64,000 bases of DNA from Marinobacter salinexigens (GCF_008370345.1 NZ_VTUU01000001.1:114860-178859), one strand, 5' to 3'; positions 42,084-50,158 are shown, counted from the stretch's first letter. The notes: a model not told the origin generated them from the letters alone. Translations and numbers: made by a program.

Positions 42084-42186
42084 GGTTTTCGGTGAACGGA
42101 GGGCGTGAAAACAATGGCTTACGGTCGCCATGCTTCTGGTTTTGTACCAGCAGGTTGTGCATCATCTCAGTCTCCAGCGCGTTCAT
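42052..42186 (-). CDS. Possible small protein coupled to the ImmA/IrrE gene
   Basis: A 44-residue frame starting MNALETEMMHNLLVQNQ. Its ATG overlaps the TGA of the XRE-ImmA/IrrE gene (TGATG), the usual sign of coupling. The last dozen codons (NFGFKGHIR) run into the 52-bp attachment repeat, so the C terminus is set by 6S-derived DNA. It may be a truncated gene cut off when the island formed. Low certainty that it is expressed. Confidence 0.35.
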   Translation of the reverse strand: MNALETEMMHNLLVQNQKHGDRKPLFSRPPFTENLNFGFKGHIR

Positions 42187-43295
42187 CAAGTGACTTGTGA
42201 CGGGAATGCGACGACATTGTCGTTCGTCTCCCATTGGGTATTCATCAAGAGATCGCTCGTATCCGTAAGCGTGCCTATTATCTGGCGAGATATACCCAGT
42301 CGTTCAAAAATTCCACCAAAACTTGAGCCAAATGTTTCACCAAGAAGCTCAAAAGAGTTTCTTAGTAATTCTGGCTTTTCGCGAATCACTAAGTCATCAA
42401 ACTCTTCGTTCCGTGAACCTTTCTTGCTCAGCGTAATATTAGCGGTCCTGTATTGGCTGGGCGTGATCAAGTTGGCTTGCCGAAGTCGAAAGACAGTAGC
42501 CCTCATACTGATGCCCCATTTGACCTTGATCTGTTTGATAGATTGCCAGCTAATGCGGCTGCTGGGCCGGTAACTGGTTAGCAAAGCTTCCTGAGGGAGA
42601 AGGAAATAGCTTGCAAACTGGTCTGCCTGGGATTCTGTGTCTCTGCATCCCGATTCAACGCCTTTGTGCATCACCATATGACCAAGCTCGTGAGCAAGGT
42701 CGAAACGCAACCTCGGTGAATTCTTTTTGCTATTGATCACAATAATTGGTCGTTCACGGTGGACAGATAACGCATCGACTTTCTCGGAGATATCACCTAA
42801 AGACGTAATGACGCCCCCTGCGTGTTCGATCACCCTTGCGACACTCTCGATTGGTCCTTTACCAAGTCCCCAGTATTCTCTGCACCTCTTCGCGGCAATT
42901 GCAGCATCCAGACTAGTTTCAATTGGTCCAAAATCAGGGAAGTTCACTTGAGGCAGCTCAAGATGTTGGCTAAGTGCATCAACGATTCTGTGAACCAAGG
43001 TAATCCGTGCGGTACATTCACGAACTGAATACATCGGAACGGAAGACAGCTTCCTGAAGTGACACTCCTCATCTTTGACGGTGTTGCCTATCGCTCTACT
43101 GAAGAAGCCGGGGGTTACGCCCAGCTCGAAACTGAGGGCATCCAAAAGATCAGCTGATGGCTTTTTATCAGCTGTTTCGAGTTGGCTCAGATACTGCCGC
43201 GTCGTTCCCACGCGTGCCCCAAGCTCCTGCAAAGAAATGCCCGACGTGAGCCGGGCAATTCTAAGGCTATCTCCGAAAAATTCAGGAGTGTTCAT
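42186..43295 (-). CDS. XRE-family regulator fused to ImmA/IrrE metalloprotease domain
   Basis: A 369-residue protein. Residues 5-60 form a helix-turn-helix (ISLQELGARVGTTRQYLSQLE). The middle holds a zinc-protease core with HELGH at 202-206 and the likely third ligand Glu in DTESQADQFASYFLLP (~221). ImmA/IrrE proteins of this two-domain build act as anti-repressors or as parts of toxin-antitoxin and phage-resistance modules, often cutting a partner protein. It starts six bases after the stop of the 220-residue gene, so they form one unit. A candidate operator lies upstream of that gene (44001-44030). Confidence 0.88.
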   Translation of the reverse strand: MNTPEFFGDSLRIARLTSGISLQELGARVGTTRQYLSQLETADKKPSADLLDALSFELGVTPGFFSRAIGNTVKDEECHFRKLSSVPMYSVRECTARITLVHRIVDALSQHLELPQVNFPDFGPIETSLDAAIAAKRCREYWGLGKGPIESVARVIEHAGGVITSLGDISEKVDALSVHRERPIIVINSKKNSPRLRFDLAHELGHMVMHKGVESGCRDTESQADQFASYFLLPQEALLTSYRPSSRISWQSIKQIKVKWGISMRATVFRLRQANLITPSQYRTANITLSKKGSRNEEFDDLVIREKPELLRNSFELLGETFGSSFGGIFERLGISRQIIGTLTDTSDLLMNTQWETNDNVVAFPSQVT

Positions 43296-43301
43296 CAGTC
43301 A

Positions 43302-43964
43302 TTACCTTCCCGAATCATCATTCCCTGCCATGCGCTTTTCCTCTGTCTCTTCTTCATTTCCGGTCTTCGGTCTCGGATTTTGCCTAATCGAGACGGAGGC
43401 AGCAGGTAGGGAAACTGGTTTGTACTCTTCATCATAAATGCTGCTCAACGGTGTGAGCATTTCGTCCACCGGAACATCCCGCTGAGCTATCACTTCTCCG
43501 AAGTCTGTTAATCCAACAAATTGCAGAGATAAAACTTCTCCGCCCGGACCTGTCTCCATGGCATAGGACCACACCAGATTAGGTATATCCTCGAGTTCGG
43601 TAAAAAGCCCAAACTGTCGAAGCTCAGGATAAGAGGTGGCTCGGGATAGGATGTTTTGCTTTGGTTTGTCGGTATTGCCCCTAAACATACTCACCGGGGT
43701 ACCGCCTATTGAAAAAATGAACCGCAAAGAGCCGTCGATGATTGAAAGCCAAGGAAACTCTCCACTATCAACGGCTTGGCTGACTTTGGAGCTTCTCCAG
43801 GCATAAGACCTGCAGCCAGTGCTCCAGCCGTTGTCGTATGTTTCCTCTTTATCAATCACTTCGTTGTGAGCTTCAACAAGCAACTGACCAACAGTATCAA
43901 TTCGTTCATTGGTCAGCTTTTCGTTGATTTCGAAGGGTTGCAGCATGCCGGTCCACTCCATCAA
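43302..43964 (-). CDS. Unassigned 220-residue protein, partner of the XRE-ImmA/IrrE gene
   Basis: A soluble protein with no signal peptide or membrane helix. Segments such as EFPWLSIIDGSLRFIFSIGG, LVWSYAMETGPGGEVLSLQF and GLTDFGEVIAQRDVP suggest a beta-rich fold with an alternating hydrophobic pattern; the last 30 residues are polar and charged (KTGNEEETEEKR). I do not recognise the family. Position before an XRE-ImmA/IrrE gene with a six-base gap suggests the partner (toxin or protease target) of a two-gene module. Confidence 0.7.
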   Translation of the reverse strand: MMEWTGMLQPFEINEKLTNERIDTVGQLLVEAHNEVIDKEETYDNGWSTGCRSYAWRSSKVSQAVDSGEFPWLSIIDGSLRFIFSIGGTPVSMFRGNTDKPKQNILSRATSYPELRQFGLFTELEDIPNLVWSYAMETGPGGEVLSLQFVGLTDFGEVIAQRDVPVDEMLTPLSSIYDEEYKPVSLPAASVSIRQNPRPKTGNEEETEEKRMAGNDDSGR

Positions 43965-44000
43965 TGATCACCTGGCAGAAGTTTGATGCAAAAAATAGAA

Positions 44001-44030
44001 TCTGTCAACTAGCTTCCGGTCTGTCAACTA
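44001..44030 (-). promoter_or_regulatory. Two direct repeats holding TTGACA, candidate operator/promoter
   Basis: TAGTTGACAGA occurs twice on the minus strand with a 19-bp period, 37-66 bases before the start of the 220-residue gene. Each contains a perfect -35 hexamer, but no clear -10 follows at the right distance. The repeat could be bound by the XRE protein of the same unit. The rest of 43965-44240 shows no gene. Confidence 0.45.
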
Positions 44031-44240
44031 TTGTGAATGATGTAAACTAGAATCGCTCTCGGGCTACTTTAGATTGGTTACGTTCGTTTTGGATTTCGTG
44101 TTTGAGGTCGACACCCGCCCGTTGGCGTGAACTCAATACGAGTAAGCTGCTATTCTCAATCGCCTCTTAGGAGATACGTTGGTCTAAGATTTCAGGGAAG
44201 GCTTCGCTTTCGCCCTCTGCGCTTCTGAGTAAGTTTCAAG

Positions 44241-46016
44241 CTAAGTGTGCTTAGAGTAATGTTCGATGACTGCGGAAATTCGATTCAGTAAAGGTTTAAA
44301 ACCATCAAAATTGATTGAGTTTTTCTTTTCTTTAACAACTCTGTTCGCGAAGATTTCTTTACCATATTCTTTGGAGGTGTCAGGCTTTCCTGGATTGAAG
44401 GATTTTCCGCCGACCTTAATACTCTTTGTCGTTGCGTCAAAAAGGTCTTCGATTGCCGTATCAGATGATCCGTTCAGTGGTGTTAAGATAAGATAAAGAT
44501 TGTGCATTATATGAATAAAGTCTGCATTTTTTATATCATTTTTCTTGGTAGTACTTGGATGAATGGTAGTAGTGCGAAGACCTTTAATAAGGTTTATTAT
44601 TCCATTAGACCCCGAGTCATTATCGAGCAGCAGTATGACAGGGTTTTTTGGCTTCGGAGCCTTATAGAAAGAATAGTTTTTCTGGTAGTTTTCGACAAAT
44701 CCTTTTAAGTAGTCTGCGCCACCAAATATTTCCAGCAAGAATCGCGTTCTCTTCGAGTAGTTGAAGAAATGAACTATAGGTTTATATTCGCCGTGTTTAG
44801 ATTTGCTTTTTGCTAACCTGGGATAATGGTCTTGAAGAACATTAATCGCGCTTTTCAGGTATACATTGTCCGTTTTTCCTTCGCACAAAATGGTCGGCTT
44901 ATTATTTCCATAGAAGTACCTATAAAATAAGAATCGGCTGAAAGTTTTTTCTCTGCCGGTTAGAAGATTGCTGGTATTTTTTCTATGGTTCTCTAACTTG
45001 TAAAGAGGGTTTAGTGGTGGTTTTTGGCGAAGTCGATTGAAAAAGTCAACTTGATCAATGAAGTTCAACTGACCTTCCAGTTCATTGATGTTTCCGATCG
45101 CCATGCCTTGGTCTGTAAGTTTGTAGAATGTTCCGGTTCTAAAAAGGGAATGGCATTGAGACTTCGCAGTACGCCAGTACTCTTTTTTAATGTTAGGCTT
45201 TTTGTTAACAATCAAGCCGGTAACATCTTGTCTTGAGTCTTTGTATTGAATTCTGGTTTTCTTTGAGTTTATCGTGAATCCCGAACTTTCTATTTCTCGT
45301 CTAAGTCGTTTTCCAGGAGTGTATTTCCCCTTTTCTTCAGCCATCAACTGGCGCGGAAAAACTTCTTCTCTTGTAGAGAAAGTGATGTCGTCTGCATACC
45401 TTGAGTAAGTGCATGAGTATTTTCTTGCCAAACTCGCGAGCTTTATGTCAAGCGAGTGGGTGATCAAATTTGTTATAACCGGTGAGCATGGACTGCCTTG
45501 CGGAAGTTTATTGTTATAGCATGCTATCTGAGCAATCACTGTAGCGATATCTGGGTGAAGCTCAAAATTTCTATTTTTTATGAAGAATCCTCTGACGCGT
45601 CCAAAGTTGAAGCTATCAAAAAAGTCATCTAAGTCTAAGTTAAGTACATTTTTATTGTTAATATGCATCAAGGCATTTGTGATGATCGACTTTTTTCTTG
45701 AGAAACCATGGGAGAGCATTGGGTAGGTGTGGATGCCATGCTTTTCGTTGTGCTGGTTTTTCTCTTTGCCTTTGTTTATTTCGTCAATGCAGTCTAAAAA
45801 AAGGTCTGATAGCTTGGACTGTATATCTTTGAGTCTTTTGGCTGGCGCATCGATTGTTCTGAAGCCACCGTTTTTTTTGGGGATTTGGAACTGAAAATAC
45901 TGAGTGCTGGGCTTTAGAACATATAGTGTATAAGTCAAATTGGATCGTTTTATTTCCAGTAAATCTGCAAGTTCTTTTTTCGTGGTTATTGATTTTAAGG
46001 TTGTAAGCTTGCTCAC
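44241..46016 (-). CDS. Retron reverse transcriptase fused to a Toprim domain (Ec67/Eco2-like)
   Basis: A 591-residue protein (Ec67 RT is 586). RT part: retron-specific NALMH (114-118, the NAxxH motif), LDLDDFFDSF (127-136), QGSP (173-176), the YADD active site (207-210) and VTG (265-267), the retron domain-Y motif. Toprim part: EGKTD (379-383) with the catalytic Glu and LLLDND (462-467) with the DxD pair. The RT makes msDNA from the msr-msd RNA just upstream; in Ec67-type retrons the Toprim part is thought to be the effector in phage defence. The start is a GTG at 46016, with AGGCTGAACT ahead. A+T-rich codon use shows foreign origin. Confidence 0.93.
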   Translation of the reverse strand: MSKLTTLKSITTKKELADLLEIKRSNLTYTLYVLKPSTQYFQFQIPKKNGGFRTIDAPAKRLKDIQSKLSDLFLDCIDEINKGKEKNQHNEKHGIHTYPMLSHGFSRKKSIITNALMHINNKNVLNLDLDDFFDSFNFGRVRGFFIKNRNFELHPDIATVIAQIACYNNKLPQGSPCSPVITNLITHSLDIKLASLARKYSCTYSRYADDITFSTREEVFPRQLMAEEKGKYTPGKRLRREIESSGFTINSKKTRIQYKDSRQDVTGLIVNKKPNIKKEYWRTAKSQCHSLFRTGTFYKLTDQGMAIGNINELEGQLNFIDQVDFFNRLRQKPPLNPLYKLENHRKNTSNLLTGREKTFSRFLFYRYFYGNNKPTILCEGKTDNVYLKSAINVLQDHYPRLAKSKSKHGEYKPIVHFFNYSKRTRFLLEIFGGADYLKGFVENYQKNYSFYKAPKPKNPVILLLDNDSGSNGIINLIKGLRTTTIHPSTTKKNDIKNADFIHIMHNLYLILTPLNGSSDTAIEDLFDATTKSIKVGGKSFNPGKPDTSKEYGKEIFANRVVKEKKNSINFDGFKPLLNRISAVIEHYSKHT

Positions 46017-46048
46017 AGTTCAGCCTGCTCAAAGATGGGGAAAGAGAG

Positions 46049-46176
46049 TGGCTTATGGGCACTCCTACGCACCCTGGGGGAGACTGCAGCATTACGAGAC
46101 GCAATCTTAAGGGCAATGTACTGGGACATTTTTTCCACTGATCGCGATCCGCGATCCAAAATCTGCCCATAAGCCA
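46049..46176 (-). ncRNA. Retron msr-msd RNA (Ec67-like)
   Basis: TGGCTTATGGGCA at the 5' end (46176-46164) and TGCCCATAAGCCA at the 3' end (46061-46049) form the 13-bp a1/a2 pair that frames every retron RNA. The G after a1 (46163) is in the place of the branching G of Ec67. Then comes a stem-loop (GATCGCGGATCGCGATC) followed by CAGTGG, as in the Ec67 msr. Near the 3' end GTGCGTAGGAGTGCCC matches Ec67 except for two bases, so msDNA should start near 46063 and run about 70 nt along the plus strand. A small hairpin (ATTGCG/CGTAAT) lies in the msd. It ends 32 bases before the RT start codon. Confidence 0.88.
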
Positions 46177-46194
46177 ATTCGGAGGCTACCCCAA

Positions 46195-46200
46195 AGTATA
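46195..46200 (-). promoter_or_regulatory. -10 element of the retron promoter
   Basis: TATACT on the minus strand, 19 bases before a1, putting the start point near 46188, a few bases ahead of the msr as in known retrons. No strong -35 is visible. It lies in the short gap between the broken integrase and the msr. Confidence 0.5.
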
Positions 46201-46241
46201 CGTGATATCAAATGCTTAAGGTCGAACTAGAAGAAGGGGTT

Positions 46242-47192
46242 CTACCCCGTTACTGCGGCAACCCGCTTCAGAGCGGCTGTGACTCCGCTAGCGGTTCGGA
46301 CCGGAAGGTTTTCTTCGCTTGCCATGTCTCGCTGTCGATCGAGTGACAGCTGGCGAAATTCTTTTGGTTTTATACCCGAACGCTGCTCAAAGTTTGGAAT
46401 AGTGGTATCGGGAAGTTCGCGGAGCGCGTCGCGGAACGATAACGCATGCTCGCGAGTTAGCATTGATAACCTAATGTCGCCTGTGTGCTGTATGAGCTTG
46501 GAAAAGTCGCTGCGATAGGTTGCCACCTTGCCTCGGTCTTTGGGGTTGGCTGAGTCGCTGTAGAGGGCTTCAAATCGATTCCAAATGTCTTTTAGTGTCG
46601 GTGTTTCTGTGTTTTCGACGATGGTGCTTTGCCTGCGAGATTCGACAGGGTCGCGCCCCTCGATTAGGAGTGCTTTCTCTGCCAATAAAATGAGCAGCTG
46701 ATGAAATTTCGCGCTCTTGTGGTTGAGGGCAATGCCGTGGTGTAGGAGTAGGGATCGAGCATCTGTACCGAGTGCTTTATCCAACTTCTCCAGGCTGCTG
46801 GCTTGAGGGCAGGAATCTAAATTAAGAAATGAGGAAGACGTTCTTGGTCCACCCGGCAATTGGTGAAGAGAGAGTGGGGATATTGGATCACCGGAATCGG
46901 CACCGGACCTCGCGAGGGAATACCATTCGTTCGCCAGCTTTTGTAGTTGGAGGTCGGTGATTTCCACGGTACCAAAAAGTTGCGCTCTCGCGTTGGCAAT
47001 TTGTCGCTCAACGCATGCGCTGATCTGGTAATAACGGCTTCGTGCTGTTACCGGGTCTGCAGTCTGGAAGCTGTATTTGATCTCGCGTTTGCCGAAGTAG
47101 GGACGCAACTCTACTGGGATGGCTTTTCGGAAGAAAAGGTTGACGCTTTCAGGGCGTCGGTGGAGGCTAGCTTTGAGGCGTAGAACAGTCAC
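46242..47192 (-). pseudogene. Tyrosine integrase lacking its catalytic domain
   Basis: 316 residues: an N-terminal phage-integrase region (LFFRKAIPVELRPYFGKREI, SFQTADPVTARSRYY, a DUF6538-like start) and a SAM-like core-binding domain (TLKDIWNRFEALY, TYRSDFSKLIQHTGD, ~200-275). The frame ends in a TAG at 46242 right after ALKRVAAVTG, where the catalytic domain with the R-H-R-Y residues should begin; relatives are usually above 450 residues. The rest is not present downstream, where the retron promoter starts 42 bases on. Its start is 80 bases from the right attachment repeat, the normal place for an island integrase. Confidence 0.82.
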
Positions 47193-47271
47193 TTTTTGTA
47201 CCAGTCTTTTGTACCAGTTCGGTATTGAACAAAGACCGTAAGTAACTGTTTTCAGGGTAACTCGTTGAAAA

Positions 47272-47323
47272 TAAAGCTTCCCGGGCTGCCGTTATCGGAT
47301 GTGGCCCTTGAACCCAAAGTTCA
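47272..47323 (-). repeat. Right attachment repeat, 3' end of ssrS
   Basis: Identical 52 bases to 42032-42083. This copy is continuous with the 6S body and supplies the 3' strand of its closing helix, so insertion left the RNA gene whole. Confidence 0.92.
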
Positions 47324-47456
47324 AGGTCGGTGGCCGCTGTGACATATTAGGCTTTCCCCTGACGGGGACTTGCTCACAATGTCCTGAAGTAGCCACCTGG
47401 GTAGTGCGCATCGGCTCGAGGACGTATCCGACCATCGCGAACAGCCCAGGAAGTTG
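47274..47456 (-). ncRNA. ssrS: 6S RNA
   Basis: Binds the housekeeping RNA polymerase in stationary phase. Recognised from its conserved body (CTGTTCGCGATGGTCGGATA, TGTGAGCAAGTCCCCGTC, CCTTGAACTTTGGGTTCAAG) and its place between zapA and ygfA. The 12-bp closing stem is visible: CTTCCTGGGCTG near the 5' end (47453-47442) pairs with CAGCCCGGGAAG near the 3' end (47288-47277) with one G-U. A TATAAT at 47462-47467 precedes it. Ends are estimated to within a few bases. Confidence 0.92.
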
Positions 47457-47461
47457 AGTCC

Positions 47462-47467
47462 ATTATA
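47462..47467 (-). promoter_or_regulatory. -10 element of the ssrS promoter
   Basis: Consensus TATAAT on the minus strand, placing transcription start near 47455. A TTGCAA lies 19 bp upstream as a possible weak -35. Confidence 0.65.
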
Positions 47468-47565
47468 GGGGCAGACACGGGGCCGATTGCAACACCTGTC
47501 TCGGAAAATCCGTGTCTCTGGCATGGCACTGTTCAGAGACTGTTCAGGTGTCGCGCAACAACTGA

Positions 47566-47862
47566 TCAGGTTGCTGGTTTTTCGCCCAGTACACTGTCGA
47601 GTTTTCCACTCATTGCCTTCAACAGCGTGCTGGTGGCATCAGACATGGTGTCCTGTTCCAGCAATTCGTGAGTGATGTTCAATGCGGCCATGACCGCGAT
47701 GCGTTCGGTGCCAAACACCTTGCCGCTGGACCGGATTTCACGCATTTTCCCGTCCAGATGCTGGGCAGCGCGAATCAGAGCTGCCTGCTCCTCTTGCGGG
47801 CAGGCCACCAGGTATTCCTTGTCGAGAATCTTCACCTCAACGGTGGTGGGGTGCTGTGACAT
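47566..47862 (-). CDS. zapA: Cell division protein ZapA
   Basis: A 98-residue Z-ring stabiliser that cross-links FtsZ filaments. VEVKILDKEYLVACPQEEQA and LIRAAQHLDGKMREIR, then AVMAALNITHELLE, match ZapA, followed by the C-terminal coiled coil. The ATG overlaps the stop of the ZapB-like gene by one base. Placed just upstream of ssrS, as in E. coli and Pseudomonas. Confidence 0.95.
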   Translation of the reverse strand: MSQHPTTVEVKILDKEYLVACPQEEQAALIRAAQHLDGKMREIRSSGKVFGTERIAVMAALNITHELLEQDTMSDATSTLLKAMSGKLDSVLGEKPAT

Positions 47863-48068
47863 CAGTGGTGCTCCAGTGCCCGAAGGCGGCCTATCATCGC
47901 TTCGATCTTGTTTTTGGCAAGATCATTCTTGTGCATGAGCTGGGCCCGTTCCCGGTTCCAGTCGTCCTGTAGCTCCCGGAGGGTGGCGTTGTCGCGCTCC
48001 AGTTTTTGGCAGTGCTCTATCAGCTTGTCCAGCTTGTCCGCTAATACCTGTACTTCGGACTGTTCCAT
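47862..48068 (-). CDS. ZapB-like small coiled-coil protein (TIGR02449 type)
   Basis: A 68-residue, almost wholly coiled-coil protein: VLADKLDKLIEHCQKLERDN and LRELQDDWNRERAQLMHKN give regular heptads. Small proteins of this type stand directly before zapA in many gammaproteobacteria and are thought to act in cell division with ZapA. The stop overlaps the zapA start, so the pair is coupled. Confidence 0.85.
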   Translation of the reverse strand: MEQSEVQVLADKLDKLIEHCQKLERDNATLRELQDDWNRERAQLMHKNDLAKNKIEAMIGRLRALEHH

Positions 48069-48170
48069 GACTTGCCCAACATCGGTTGTTGTGAATGCAA
48101 GTAACTATAAGTGTGGACGCTAAGTCGGTCAATTTACAGGGTTGTCATGGCCCACACTGCGTGACGTCTG

Positions 48171-49445
48171 TCACTTCTCTCCTGTATCCCCGAGGCCCAT
48201 GGCCCGGCTCTGGCGCCAGGCGCTGAAGGCCGGGATAAGTGCCACTGCAAATGCCGTGGCAGGGATGCTTGCCAACAGTGCCCATTCAAACGAGTTCAGG
48301 GGGCGTAAGGGTATGTGCAGTCCATAGCTGGCCAGCATCCAGGGGCTCAGGGTGGCAATGGCCAGTGCCCCCAGTATCACCGCAAACATGCAGGCAACCA
48401 CAGCGAGTGCCACGCACTCGATCACATAAAGAACTGCAATCAGGGAGGGGGATGCCCCGATGGCCCTTAGTACCGCAATCTCATGGGCTCTTTGAGCCTG
48501 TAGTGTCAGCAACACGGCAATAAGCCCGATCAGGCTGGTGATCACGACAAAGCCGGTAATGCCGAGCAATGCCCGTTCGAACTGGCCCATAAGGCGCCAT
48601 AGCTCGCTCAGGGCTACACCGGGAAGAATGGCAGACAAAGGCTCCAAGGTAGACTGGTTAATCTCCCTTTGAACCCTGAAGGTGAGGATCTTCTGATCGA
48701 GTCCGGCAAAGGCGGCAGTAATGGCGTCCGGAGTAAAGCTAAGGCCATCGGCTTTTTCCGGCGTCAGGGTGCGCCCGGGAATTGCGACTCCGGAAGACCA
48801 GCCCACGTGCATGGCCTCCATTCCGTCCAGACTGATGTAAACAGCCTGGTCGACAGGCGTACCCGTAGGAGACAGGATTCCGATCACGGTAAAGGGGGTT
48901 TGCTCGTGATTGGAAAAGCTGGTTTTGCCTCCGCCATGGGACAGCACGATCCGGTCACCCGGGCTGTGCCCGAGCCCGCGGGCGACGCCAGCACCGAGCA
49001 CTACATCGAATACCTTGTCAAACCACCGGCCCCTGGCCAGCTCCAGCGGGCTGCCCTGGCCGTAGCGAAAGTGATCCAGCATCCGTTTGTCGGTTGCGAC
49101 CACCCGGTACCCACGGTAGGAGTCACCCAGTGATATCGGGATCAGCCAGCTTATTCTCGGGTCTTCTTCCAGCTGCTGGAAGGTGGACCAGCGAATGTTG
49201 TTGGTGGCGTTGCCAATATGAAACACCGTATACAGCAGTTGATTTATCTGGCCGCTGCGGGCACCGATGATCAGGTCGGTGTCTGAAATGGTGTTGGTGA
49301 ACGACTGCTTGACCTCGGTCCTCAGGTACTGGATGCCCAAAAGCAGGGTGACGCTCAGGGTGAGGGTGAGACAGACCAGGGCCAGTACCCGGCGCCGGTG
49401 CCACAGGCTGCACCGGGCCAGGAAAAGTGCGAGCTTCAGCTTCAT
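48171..49445 (-). CDS. ABC transporter permease (FtsX/MacB-like)
   Basis: A 424-residue inner-membrane protein with one N-terminal helix (VLALVCLTLTLSVTLLLGI, ~20-40), a ~220-residue periplasmic domain and three C-terminal helices (~278-300, 330-355, 385-410), the arrangement of MacB and LolC/E. FtsX-type ALRAIGASPSLIAVLYVIE is visible near 320. Together with the ATPase, whose stop overlaps its start by four bases (ATGA), it may form an exporter or a lipoprotein or zinc-linked transporter. The ZrgA-like gene at 50754 suggests a link with zinc. Confidence 0.88.
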   Translation of the reverse strand: MKLKLALFLARCSLWHRRRVLALVCLTLTLSVTLLLGIQYLRTEVKQSFTNTISDTDLIIGARSGQINQLLYTVFHIGNATNNIRWSTFQQLEEDPRISWLIPISLGDSYRGYRVVATDKRMLDHFRYGQGSPLELARGRWFDKVFDVVLGAGVARGLGHSPGDRIVLSHGGGKTSFSNHEQTPFTVIGILSPTGTPVDQAVYISLDGMEAMHVGWSSGVAIPGRTLTPEKADGLSFTPDAITAAFAGLDQKILTFRVQREINQSTLEPLSAILPGVALSELWRLMGQFERALLGITGFVVITSLIGLIAVLLTLQAQRAHEIAVLRAIGASPSLIAVLYVIECVALAVVACMFAVILGALAIATLSPWMLASYGLHIPLRPLNSFEWALLASIPATAFAVALIPAFSAWRQSRAMGLGDTGEK

Positions 49446-50158
49446 TCAGCAGGCCCTCCCAGCTCAATCTGATGATGGAAATGGGGCGCAAGGGATCGGT
49501 CGTGACTGACAAACAGCACCGAAGTGCCCCGTTCTTCGGCCAGGGTCAGCAGCAGATCCAGGAATCGGTCCCGGTTATCGGCGTCCAGAGCTGACGTGGG
49601 CTCATCTGCCAGGATCAACTCCGGGGAGCCGATCAGCGCGCGGGCTGCCGCCACTCGTTGCTGCTGGCCAATACTGAGACTGGTCACCTTGCGCTGCCAG
49701 TGGTCCTCAGGGATGGCCAGGGCGGTGAGCAGCCGGCGGGCTTCATTCTCAGGGTCAGGGTCGGTTGCCTCCCGGCGCGTAGCCGACAGCTTGCAGGGAA
49801 GAGTGACATTGGCTTCTGCAGTCAGGTAGGGGACGAGGTTGAACTGCTGGAATATCACGCCGATGTGATCGGCCCTGAACCTGTCCCTTTCTCCGGACCG
49901 TGCCTGATGAATGTCCTTCCCCAGCATGTGAATGGTGCCAGTTAACGGCGTCAGCATACCGGCAAGCAGGCTGAGGAAGGTGCTTTTCCCGGTGCCGCTG
50001 GGCCCATGAATGAACAGGTGCTCGCCGGCCGCAATGTGGATATCCGGGAACCTGAGTAACGGAAGGTCTGCCTGCCAACGGAAACTCAGATTGCTCACGT
50101 GCAGTGCCGGTGTCGTGTCCGGGGAACCGTGGGGCATGGATGCTGTCTCGCTGTTCAT
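49442..50158 (-). CDS. ABC transporter ATP-binding protein
   Basis: The ATPase of the FtsX-like permease. 238 residues from the ATG at 50158. Walker A is IHGPSGTGKSTFLS, the signature is TSLSIGQQQRVAAARAL, Walker B is ELILADEPTSALD, and a Q-loop (VIFQQFNLVPYLT) lies between. An ATG at 50200 would add 14 residues of unlikely sequence. It is divergent from the DUF3299 gene. LolD/MacB-like by sequence; substrate not known. Confidence 0.9.
   Translation of the reverse strand: MNSETASMPHGSPDTTPALHVSNLSFRWQADLPLLRFPDIHIAAGEHLFIHGPSGTGKSTFLSLLAGMLTPLTGTIHMLGKDIHQARSGERDRFRADHIGVIFQQFNLVPYLTAEANVTLPCKLSATRREATDPDPENEARRLLTALAIPEDHWQRKVTSLSIGQQQRVAAARALIGSPELILADEPTSALDADNRDRFLDLLLTLAEERGTSVLFVSHDRSLAPHFHHQIELGGPAE

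Larger units (their letters stand above)
42032..47323. mobile_element. 5.3-kb genomic island in the 3' end of the 6S RNA gene
   Basis: Bounded by identical 52-bp direct repeats (42032-42083 and 47272-47323), of which the second is the 3' end of ssrS. Contents, all on the minus strand: integrase lacking its catalytic domain next to the right repeat, a retron (msr-msd and RT-Toprim), a 220-residue protein, an XRE-ImmA/IrrE protein and a small coupled frame. The RT section is clearly richer in A+T than the flanks. Excision function is probably lost with the integrase. Confidence 0.88.

Noticed and set aside
46238..46255. Terminator for the broken integrase gene
   Set aside because: AAGGGGTTCTACCCCGTT gives only a five-base-pair stem with a three-base loop and no proper T run.
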